This document shows, piece by piece, positions 1-5,959 of a DNA stretch of 6,903 nt. The position numbers and the translations under genes are program-made. This stretch comes from an uncultured Chthoniobacterales bacterium (GTDB lineage: Bacteria > Verrucomicrobiota > Verrucomicrobiia > Chthoniobacterales > UBA10450): contig CATPAW010000085.1 of assembly GCA_955652255.1 (NCBI GenBank), forward strand, positions 1 through 6,903, written 5' to 3'. Each line of letters opens with the position of its first letter. Position 1 is the first letter of the stretch. The notes beneath the pieces were generated by a model that did not search any database, was not told where the DNA came from, and saw only the letters and a list, made by a program, of their open reading frames with translations.

Positions 1-23
1 CCCTCGTTAGTATCCTCGGTCTT

Positions 24-1313
24 ATGAGATTTCCCCTTGCCCTAACGACGAAAATCGCGGGCTACATGATCGGGCAAAAGCTTCGTGGCACGAAAAAGTT
101 CGCCACTGTGTTGCAGCTCGAGCCGCTGCACACTTGCAATCTTACCTGCACCGGTTGCGGGCGGATTCGCGAGTATTCCACCTCGCTCAAGGACATGATG
201 AGCCTGGAGGATTGCCTGGGGGCGGCCGAGGAATGCAACGCGCCCATGATCTCGATCTGCGGCGGCGAACCGCTGATTTATCCGCACATCGAAGCTTTGG
301 TGAAAGGGTTGCTCGCGCAGGACCGCATCGTTTACATCTGCACAAATGCGATGTTCATGCGCAAAAAGATGCGCGAATGGCTGGCGTCACGGTTGTCAAT
401 CGAATCGCAATTCGTTGAAGAAAAAATCGGAGATCTCTTCTCCGCCGGTTTGATCACGGAAAAAGATGCGACGGACATCCGCAAAGGTTCTAAAGATCCG
501 GCCAAGCCTACGATTGGCCCGAGCAAATGGATGTATTGGAACGTTCATCTCGATGGTCTCGAGCGCATTCACGACCTCATTGTTGAGCGCGAAGGCGTCT
601 TCAACGAATGCATTCTCGCGATCAAGATGGCGAAAATTCTCGGCTATCAGGTTGCGACCAACACAACGATCTACAAGGAAACCGACATGCAGGAGATCGA
701 GCAAATGTTCGATTATCTTTCCGATCTCGGTGTGGACGGGCACACTATCTCGCCCGGCTACGAATACGACGCAGCCAAGAAGGACATGATCAAGCGGCTC
801 AATCTGCAGCCCGAAAATTTCTTTCTTACCCGTAAGATGACGATCGCGAAATTCCAGAAGATCGAAAAGTGGATGAATCGATACACTCTTTTCGGCACGC
901 CGATTTATTTTGAATTTCTCGCCGGCAAACGCGACCTGACTTGCTCAGCCTGGGCGATCCCGACGCGCAACATTCGCGGCTGGAAAGGTCCGTGCTATCT
1001 CATGACCGACGCGCATTATTCGAGCTATGCGGAGTTGCTCGAGAAGGTGGAGTGGGACAAATACGGAGTCGTTAACGGCGTGGCGCGCGACAGCCGCTGC
1101 GAAAACTGCATGGTGCACTGCGGTTACGAACCGACCGCGACGCTCGGTTTGCAGGCGCAGCGCGGCGACACCTGGAAAAACATCAAGTTCAACTTCAGTG
1201 CGAAGCCGAAGCCGACCGGCCGTGGCAGCGAGACGATCGCTTTTAACGGGGTGAGCTGCGGAAACGGGCACATCACTGGCAAACGCGCCGAGGTTACCGC
1301 GCAAGCTTCGTAA
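24..1313 (+). CDS. hpnH: Adenosylhopane synthase HpnH (radical SAM, hopanoid side-chain assembly)
   Basis: HpnH joins the 5'-deoxyadenosyl radical from S-adenosylmethionine to diploptene, giving adenosylhopane, the precursor of extended bacteriohopanepolyols. The 429-residue product has the radical SAM cluster motif CxxxCxxC at C38, C42 and C45, followed by the GGEP motif at residues 80-83. C106 (YICTNA) matches the conserved cysteine reported, from my memory of work on the Zymomonas enzyme, to quench the radical intermediate. VHLDG lies at 174-178. The C-terminal half (DUF3463-like) carries C307, C324 and a Cx2Cx3C group at 359, 362 and 366. The family is usually about 330-390 residues; the excess comes from an insertion at about 119-165 and a polar tail. 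The ATG fits the family N-terminus (MxxPL...Y...Q). No Shine-Dalgarno is visible; a TATCCT hexamer lies 7 bp before the start. The stop is followed after 35 bp by shc, so the two are probably one operon. Confidence 0.95.
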   Translation: MRFPLALTTKIAGYMIGQKLRGTKKFATVLQLEPLHTCNLTCTGCGRIREYSTSLKDMMSLEDCLGAAEECNAPMISICGGEPLIYPHIEALVKGLLAQDRIVYICTNAMFMRKKMREWLASRLSIESQFVEEKIGDLFSAGLITEKDATDIRKGSKDPAKPTIGPSKWMYWNVHLDGLERIHDLIVEREGVFNECILAIKMAKILGYQVATNTTIYKETDMQEIEQMFDYLSDLGVDGHTISPGYEYDAAKKDMIKRLNLQPENFFLTRKMTIAKFQKIEKWMNRYTLFGTPIYFEFLAGKRDLTCSAWAIPTRNIRGWKGPCYLMTDAHYSSYAELLEKVEWDKYGVVNGVARDSRCENCMVHCGYEPTATLGLQAQRGDTWKNIKFNFSAKPKPTGRGSETIAFNGVSCGNGHITGKRAEVTAQAS

Positions 1314-1318
1314 GATCG

Positions 1319-1335
1319 ATCCGCCTGAGGCGGAT
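1319..1335. repeat. Small perfect hairpin between hpnH and shc
   Basis: ATCCGCC and GGCGGAT form a perfect 7 bp stem around a TGA loop. The hairpin is flanked by two direct copies of TAAGATCGA (1311-1319, overlapping the hpnH stop codon, and 1335-1343). No T-run follows, so it is not a convincing intrinsic terminator. It could tune readthrough or mRNA stability between the two hopanoid genes. Confidence 0.6.
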
Positions 1336-1348
1336 AAGATCGACAATC

Positions 1349-3346
1349 ATGAACCGCAAAACTGACATGATTTCATTGCCAAGCGCGAGACCCGATCTTG
1401 CCGAGTCCTATTTGGCGAGCGATCCGCAAATTGTCGATGCTATCGCACGCGCCCAGGAAAATCTTTTGCGGCAACAAAAGGCGGACGGCCATTGGTGCGG
1501 TGAGCTGCTGGTCGATTCAACGCTCTGCTCGGACTTCATCCTGTTCATGCACTGGTGTGGCGAAGTGGATGGGCAGATGCAGCAGCGTTGTATCCGTCAC
1601 ATTTTGAGACGGCAACTGCCTGACGGCGGTTGGAATATTTATTTTGCTGGCGCGAGCGAGATCAACGCCTCGGTTAAGGCCTACTTCGCGCTGAAGCTCG
1701 CGGGCATTTCGGCGGACGCGCCGTTCATGCAGGAAGCGCGCGCCAACATCTTGCGGCTGGGTGGCATTCCGGCCATGAACACTTTCAGCAAACTTTATCT
1801 CGCGCTCCTCGGCCAATTCCCGTGGAAATATTTGCCGACGATTCCGGTCGAGATGGTGCTGCTGCCGAGTTGGGCGCCGTTCCACATTTACAAAATGTCG
1901 TCTTGGAGTCGGGCGATGCTTATTCCGCTCGCCATCATCAATCATTTCAAGCCGTCCCGCGTGCTTCCCGGCGAAAAACAATTGCACGAGCTTTATCCGT
2001 TAGGCACCGAGAATCAGGACCTTCGCCTGCCGCGGAGCGAACGCTTCTTCACCTGGCGCAATTTCTTCCTGCGCGTCGATGACGTTTTCAAATTTCTGCA
2101 TCCGCTAAAATTTCGTCCGGTGCGCCAGCGCGCACTCGAGGAAGCGGAGCGTTGGATGCTCGAACGAATTGGCGAGGGGAGTGACGGACTCGCCACCGTG
2201 TATCCCGCCATGCTCAATTGTCTCATCGCTTTGCGTGCGCTCGGTTATCCGAAAACGCACCCTGTTTACGCGAAGGCGGCGAAGGACTTTGCCGGTCTGT
2301 TTATCGATGATCCGGACGATTTTCGGATTCAACCTTGCCTCTCGCCGGTTTGGGACACTGCCATCAACATGATCGCCCTGGCCGAGTCGGGTTTGTCGCC
2401 GGAGCATCCGGCGCTGCAAGAGGCAGCCGATTGGTTGATCAAGAAGGAAGTGCGGATTCGCGGCGACTGGGCCGTGAACAATTCGCATCCGGAGGCGAGC
2501 GGCTGGGCCTTCGAGTACAACAACGTTTATTATCCAGACGTGGACGACACCACCATGGTGCTGATGGGGCTTCGTCTCGTTCGGCCGCAAGATCGACAAC
2601 CGCTCGACGGCCTTTTCCGCCGGGCCATCGATTGGCTGCTTAGTTTCCAATGCGACGATGGCGGCTGGGCTGCGTTCGATAAAAACGTGACGACGCCGTG
2701 GCTCGAAGATATGCCATTCGCGGATCATAACGCCATTCTCGATCCGACCTGCAGCGATCTAACTGCGCGCACGCTCGAGCTTTTCGGTTACATCGGATTC
2801 GACCGGAACAAACGTTCCGTGCGCGACGCCCTCCAATATTTGATCGACACGCAGGATGACGACGGTTCGTGGTACGGACGTTGGGGCGTCAATTATATTT
2901 ATGGGACTTGGCAGGTCCTCCGCGGCTTGCGCGCGATCGGCCAGGACATGACGCAGGACTGGATTTTGCGCGGACGCGATTGGCTAGAGAGCTGTCAGAA
3001 TGATGACGGCGGCTGGGGCGAAACCTGCGTGACGTATGACGATTCCACGTGCAAGGGGCGAGGGGAGAGCACGGCTTCGCAAACCGCCTGGGCGGTCATG
3101 GGCATCTGCGCATGCGGCGATCTCGACCGACCCAGCATCCAACGCGGTCTACGATTTCTGCTCAGCTCGCAAAAGCCCGACGGTTCATGGTACGAACCGC
3201 AAATCACCGGCACCGGTTTCCCGCGCGTGTTTTATTTGAAGTACGATTTTTATCGCCAGAATTTCCCGCTTCTCGCGCTTGCGACTTACGTGAATTATCG
3301 CAACGGCCTGGGACATTATCCGAGCTGTTATCGCTGCGATCGGTAG
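1349..3346 (+). CDS. shc: Squalene-hopene cyclase (SHC/HpnF)
   Basis: This enzyme cyclises squalene to hopene/hopanol at the membrane, directly upstream of the HpnH reaction. The 665-residue protein has the length and (alpha/alpha)6 repeat pattern of the family. QW-type motifs are visible at about 43-49, 89-95, 434-440, 502-508, 550-556 and 608-614. The catalytic acid motif DVDD is at 397-400, with D399 matching the proton donor D376 of the Alicyclobacillus enzyme. SPVWD holds W335 and D336 (equivalents of W312/D313). The end has GTGF...F..Y..Y with F624, F628, Y632 and Y635, matching the active-site F601, F605, Y609 and Y612. The residue after DVDDT is Thr instead of the usual Ala. The position of Alicyclobacillus Y420 is F443, a substitution I recall as common in other SHCs. 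No signal peptide is seen. The TAG stop lies inside a structured repeat, and the last dozen residues (NGLGHYPSCYRCDR) extend past the conserved core. A second ATG at 1367 is possible. Confidence 0.95.
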   Translation: MNRKTDMISLPSARPDLAESYLASDPQIVDAIARAQENLLRQQKADGHWCGELLVDSTLCSDFILFMHWCGEVDGQMQQRCIRHILRRQLPDGGWNIYFAGASEINASVKAYFALKLAGISADAPFMQEARANILRLGGIPAMNTFSKLYLALLGQFPWKYLPTIPVEMVLLPSWAPFHIYKMSSWSRAMLIPLAIINHFKPSRVLPGEKQLHELYPLGTENQDLRLPRSERFFTWRNFFLRVDDVFKFLHPLKFRPVRQRALEEAERWMLERIGEGSDGLATVYPAMLNCLIALRALGYPKTHPVYAKAAKDFAGLFIDDPDDFRIQPCLSPVWDTAINMIALAESGLSPEHPALQEAADWLIKKEVRIRGDWAVNNSHPEASGWAFEYNNVYYPDVDDTTMVLMGLRLVRPQDRQPLDGLFRRAIDWLLSFQCDDGGWAAFDKNVTTPWLEDMPFADHNAILDPTCSDLTARTLELFGYIGFDRNKRSVRDALQYLIDTQDDDGSWYGRWGVNYIYGTWQVLRGLRAIGQDMTQDWILRGRDWLESCQNDDGGWGETCVTYDDSTCKGRGESTASQTAWAVMGICACGDLDRPSIQRGLRFLLSSQKPDGSWYEPQITGTGFPRVFYLKYDFYRQNFPLLALATYVNYRNGLGHYPSCYRCDR

Positions 3347-3395
3347 GGTCGGCACGCTGCGCCGACCGCGGACGTCACAGCGCGGCGTCCTACCG
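3341..3395. repeat. Two-hairpin intergenic repeat, copy 1
   Basis: The outer arms CGGTAGG (3341-3347) and CCTACCG (3389-3395) are perfect inverted repeats. Inside, GGTCGGC (3347-3353) pairs with GCCGACC (3361-3367). A weaker second stem is GGACG (3370-3374) with CGTCC (3386-3390). Overall order, length and loop sequence (GCTGCG) match the element at 4083-4138. The shc stop codon TAG (3344-3346) is part of the left arm. The element looks like a REP-type or miniature mobile repeat. Its family name is unknown to me. Confidence 0.75.
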
Positions 3396-3427
3396 CAAGA
3401 TCGACATCTCATCCATTGTCGCTGCAA

Positions 3428-3455
3428 TTGACCTGAATTATTCGCGGCCTAACGT
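3428..3455 (+). promoter_or_regulatory. Candidate sod promoter, leaderless layout
   Basis: TTGACC (3428-3433, 5 of 6 to the -35 consensus) and TAACGT (3450-3455, keeping TA...T of the -10) are 16 bp apart. The hexamer ends 6 bp before the sod ATG, so a normal start site would fall on or next to the A of the ATG. There is no Shine-Dalgarno before sod, which agrees with a leaderless message. The same arrangement is found before the gene at 5456. This is inferred from sequence pattern only. Confidence 0.4.
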
Positions 3456-3461
3456 TTCGGC

Positions 3462-4061
3462 ATGGCTTACGAACTACCGAAATTACCCTACGAATATACG
3501 GCGCTCGAGCCGCACATCGACGCGCGGACGATGGAGATCCATCACACCAAGCATCATCAGACTTACATCACCAACCTCAACAACGCGATAAAAGGAAAGG
3601 CCGATCTGGAAAAGAAATCGGTCGAAGATTTGATCGGCGATCTCAACGCCATTCCGGAAGACATTCGCACCGTCGTCCGCAACAACGGCGGCGGTCATGC
3701 CAACCATTCCTTCTTTTGGAAAATTATGGGCCCGAAGGCCGGCGGCGAACCGAAAGGCAAACTCGCCGACGACATCAAGTCCACTTTCGAAAGCTTCGAT
3801 GCTTTCAAAGAAAAATTTGCCGCCGCCGGTACCGGTCGCTTTGGCAGCGGCTGGGCGTGGTTGATCAAAAACAAAAGCGGAAAGCTCGAGGTGATTTCAA
3901 CGCCCAACCAGGACAGTCCGCTCATGGACGGCAACACGCCGGTGCTCGGTCTCGATGTTTGGGAACACGCCTACTATCTCAACTACCAAAACCGCCGGCC
4001 CGATTACATCAAGGCCTGGTGGAACGTGGTAAACTGGGACGCCGTAGCGAAAAATTACTAG
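3462..4061 (+). CDS. sodA: Superoxide dismutase, manganese type
   Basis: This enzyme disproportionates superoxide to oxygen and hydrogen peroxide in the cytosol; no signal peptide is present. The 199-residue product closely follows the E. coli SodA pattern. Metal ligands are H27 (in HHTKHHQTY), H82 (in GGGHANHSFFW), D165 and H169 (in DVWEHAYY). Manganese rather than iron use is suggested by the GGH arrangement before the second ligand helix and by Q150 in NQDSPLM, the outer-sphere glutamine position of Mn-SODs. Cambialistic activity cannot be excluded by eye. The start MAYELPKLPYEY is the standard family N-terminus. The gene stands between two structured repeats, with its own candidate promoter and no visible ribosome binding site. 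Nothing suggests truncation. Confidence 0.95.
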   Translation: MAYELPKLPYEYTALEPHIDARTMEIHHTKHHQTYITNLNNAIKGKADLEKKSVEDLIGDLNAIPEDIRTVVRNNGGGHANHSFFWKIMGPKAGGEPKGKLADDIKSTFESFDAFKEKFAAAGTGRFGSGWAWLIKNKSGKLEVISTPNQDSPLMDGNTPVLGLDVWEHAYYLNYQNRRPDYIKAWWNVVNWDAVAKNY

Positions 4062-4082
4062 AGGCGCAGATCGATCGAGATT

Positions 4083-4138
4083 TGGTAGGGACGCCGCGCT
4101 GCGGCGTCTGCGGACAGCGCAGCCCGCTGTCCCTACCA
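4083..4138. repeat. Two-hairpin intergenic repeat, copy 2
   Basis: The outer arms TGGTAGGGAC (4083-4092) and GTCCCTACCA (4129-4138) are a perfect 10 bp inverted repeat. Two internal hairpins follow each other: GACGCCGC/GCGGCGTC (4090-4097 with 4101-4108, loop GCT) and GGACAGCG/CGCTGTCC (4112-4119 with 4125-4132). The inner stems compete slightly with the outer arms. The element fills the sod-dapL gap and ends 7 bp before the dapL ATG, so it would lie in a dapL leader or in a sod-dapL transcript. No T-run follows. It is the second copy of the element at 3341-3395. Confidence 0.8.
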
Positions 4139-4145
4139 GAAACTC

Positions 4146-5381
4146 ATGGCTTATCTAAACGAAAACTATCTCAAGCTTCAGGCCGGTTATTTGTTTCCCG
4201 AGATCGCGCGGCGCGTGCGCGAATTTTGTGACGCGAATCCGGAAGCCGCCAAGAGATTAATTCGCTGCGGAATCGGCGACGTCACCGAGCCGCTGCCGCA
4301 AGCTGCCGTCGATGCCATGAAAGAAGCGGTGGAAGAACTCGGGCATCGCGAAACATTTCGCGGTTACGGTCCGGAACAAGGCTACGAATTTCTAAGATCG
4401 ACAATCGCACAGGGCGATTATCGCGACCGCAGGATCGACATCGCCGACGACGAAATTTTTATTTCGGACGGATCGAAATGCGATTGCGGTTACATCCTCG
4501 ATATCCTGGGCGACCAGAACAAAGTCGCGATTACCGATCCGGTTTATCCGGTGTATGTCGATACGAACGTGATGGCCGGCTACACCGGCCCGGTGAAAAA
4601 GGATGGCCGCTATGAAGGCATTGTCTATTTGCCGTGCACGGCGGAAAACGATTTTATTCCCGAGCCCCCAACGGAACATGTCGATCTTGTTTATCTCTGT
4701 TTTCCAAATAACCCGACCGGTGCGGTCGCGACGCGGAAGCAATTGAACAGCTGGGTCGAGTACGCGCGCGAACACGAGGCGCTATTACTCTTCGACGCCG
4801 CTTATGAGGCGTATATTTCGGAACCGGAGCTTCCGCATTCCATTTTCGAAATCGACGGCGCGCGGGAATGCGCGATTGAATTGCGCAGCTTTTCCAAAAC
4901 GGGCGGATTCACTGGTGTTCGCTGCGGATTCACGGTGATGCCGAAGAGTTTGCTGGCCCAAACCGAGTCTGGAATAAAATTGCCGCTGCACCCGCTCTGG
5001 CGTCGGCGTTGGAGTACAAAAGCCAACAGCGTCAGTTATCCGGTGCAACGCGGCGCGGCCGCGTTGTATTCGCCGGAAGGGCGCAGACAAGTCCGTGCGC
5101 TCGTTGATCATTACATGGGTAACGCAAAAATCCTGCGCGACGCGTGCACAAAAATCGACCTGAATGTTTTCGGCGGAGTGAATGCGCCCTATATCTGGGT
5201 GAAAACGCCGGACGGCTTGACCAGCTGGCAGATCTTCGATCGGATGCTGCGCGAACTGAATGTCGTCATCACGCCCGGCAATGGCTTCGGCGCGCAAGGC
5301 GACGGTTATTTCCGCATCTCTGCATTCGGCTCCCGGGAGAATGCGGCGGAGGTGGCGCGCCGCCTCCGGACTTTTCGCTAA
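4146..5381 (+). CDS. dapL: LL-diaminopimelate aminotransferase (DapL)
   Basis: DapL converts tetrahydrodipicolinate plus glutamate directly to LL-diaminopimelate and 2-oxoglutarate. It bypasses the acylated DapD/C/E steps and supplies both lysine and peptidoglycan precursors. The 411-residue protein is a fold-type I PLP enzyme of normal length for the family. The N-terminus (LNENYLKLQAGYLFPEIARRV) and GIGDVTEPLP are DapL signatures. FPNNPTG at 186-192 supplies N189, D217 (FDAAYEAY) contacts the PLP ring nitrogen, and Y220 is the usual neighbour. K251 in SFSKTGGFTGVR is the Schiff-base lysine, and R390 (YFRISAF) binds the substrate carboxylate. The ATG is fixed by the conserved N-terminus. No Shine-Dalgarno is visible. 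The enzyme is known from plants, Chlamydiae and Verrucomicrobia among others, which is the main taxonomic hint here. The stop codon overlaps an AAGATCGACA motif. Confidence 0.94.
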   Translation: MAYLNENYLKLQAGYLFPEIARRVREFCDANPEAAKRLIRCGIGDVTEPLPQAAVDAMKEAVEELGHRETFRGYGPEQGYEFLRSTIAQGDYRDRRIDIADDEIFISDGSKCDCGYILDILGDQNKVAITDPVYPVYVDTNVMAGYTGPVKKDGRYEGIVYLPCTAENDFIPEPPTEHVDLVYLCFPNNPTGAVATRKQLNSWVEYAREHEALLLFDAAYEAYISEPELPHSIFEIDGARECAIELRSFSKTGGFTGVRCGFTVMPKSLLAQTESGIKLPLHPLWRRRWSTKANSVSYPVQRGAAALYSPEGRRQVRALVDHYMGNAKILRDACTKIDLNVFGGVNAPYIWVKTPDGLTSWQIFDRMLRELNVVITPGNGFGAQGDGYFRISAFGSRENAAEVARRLRTFR

Positions 5382-5428
5382 GATCGACATCCACTCGCGA
5401 AAGGATTTCGAAACACGCTTGTCGATCT
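5381..5428. repeat. 9 bp inverted repeat with inner hairpin after dapL
   Basis: AGATCGACA (5381-5389) and TGTCGATCT (5420-5428) are perfect reverse complements 30 bp apart. Between them CGAAA/TTTCG (5398-5402 with 5406-5410) forms a smaller hairpin with loop GGA. The right arm overlaps the candidate -35 (5419-5424) of the next gene, so the structure could be an operator, a transcript-end hairpin for dapL, or a small repeat. There is no T-run. Confidence 0.55.
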
Positions 5429-5446
5429 AATCGGCGCGCGTAACGT
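5419..5446 (+). promoter_or_regulatory. Candidate promoter of the sigma-like gene
   Basis: TTGTCG (5419-5424) and TAACGT (5441-5446) are separated by 16 bp, the same spacing and the same -10 hexamer as before sod. The hexamer ends 9 bp before the proposed TTG start, giving an extremely short leader. The conserved stretch continues as TAACGTTYCG in both promoters (3450-3459 and 5441-5450). This is pattern-based only. Confidence 0.35.
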
Positions 5447-5455
5447 TCCGCAGTT

Positions 5456-5959
5456 TTGGAGAAACCGAGTCTTCCCAATCAAGATCTGCCGCAGCTCTAT
5501 CGTTTTTGCTTTCTCATGCTGGGCGACGCGGGCAAAGCGCAGGAAATTTTCCAGGCAATTATGCACGAGGCCGCGCTGCGCGCGGCCGAGGGTGAATTGC
5601 CGAACGATCGCTTATTGATCTTTCGCGACGCGCGCTATCGCTGTTTGGAAGCGAGCGAAGCCGGCTTGCAACCCGAAGCAGTCGAATTGGAGGAGCATGA
5701 GATCGATTCCAATGCTCCGGTCCAAATCGCGAAACTCGAACCGGCGCAACTCGCGGTTTGGATTTCGGCCGCGCCCGATCCACAGCGCACTGCCCTGGCA
5801 CTTTTTTATCTCGATGAATTTGATCACGAAGAATTGCTGGCGTTGAGCGAACTAAAGACGGCCGAACTTGCCAACTTGATCGGGAACGGGCGGCAAGAAT
5901 TTCAGGCTTGGTTGAATGCGACTTTCCCGCGCGAGCAACCTTTCGAAGAGCAAGCATGA
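5456..5959 (+). CDS. Degenerate ECF-sigma-like protein, function unknown
   Basis: I read this 167-residue protein as a reduced extracytoplasmic-function sigma homologue. Residues 11-45 (LPQLYRFCFLMLGDAGKAQEI...) follow sigma region 2.1-2.2 (LYRFA.RLLGD..DAEDL), and 52-66 may be a remnant of regions 2.3-2.4. Residues 98-153 follow region 4: DPQRTALALFYLDEFDHEELLALS is close to the usual LPEPQRTALALFYLEGLSYEEIAEIL. The expected recognition helix, however, reads KTAELANLIGNGRQEF and lacks most of the basic residues that contact the -35. The protein is short for an ECF factor and acidic. The start is TTG at 5456: an in-frame TAA lies at 5441-5443, and the next ATG (5516) would remove the region 2 helix. 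It overlaps the next gene by ATGA, implying coupled translation and a functional pair. It may act as a protein-binding decoy rather than a promoter-specific sigma. A fully unrelated helical protein is possible. Confidence 0.6.
   Translation: MEKPSLPNQDLPQLYRFCFLMLGDAGKAQEIFQAIMHEAALRAAEGELPNDRLLIFRDARYRCLEASEAGLQPEAVELEEHEIDSNAPVQIAKLEPAQLAVWISAAPDPQRTALALFYLDEFDHEELLALSELKTAELANLIGNGRQEFQAWLNATFPREQPFEEQA

Noticed and set aside
1..10. End of an upstream gene at the TAG at 8-10
   Set aside because: Only three codons are in the window, so no coding claim can be made.
2105..2728. 207-residue open frame on the minus strand
   Set aside because: It is entirely antisense to conserved squalene-hopene cyclase sequence and has no recognisable domain, so it is a product of GC-rich codon usage.
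3049..3591. 180-residue + strand frame bridging the shc end, the repeat and the sod start
   Set aside because: It overlaps two well-conserved genes in another frame and crosses the structured repeat; no domain is visible.
4083..4138. Intrinsic terminator after sod
   Set aside because: The hairpins are strong but no T-run follows and a second copy exists elsewhere, so a repeat element explains them better.
4785..5390. 201-residue open frame on the minus strand
   Set aside because: It is antisense to the catalytic part of dapL and its residue composition looks like a shadow frame.
5908..5955. Longer TTG-started version of the membrane protein
   Set aside because: The extra 16 residues lie inside the sigma-like gene, whereas the ATG at 5956 gives the typical ATGA overlap and a basic N-terminus.
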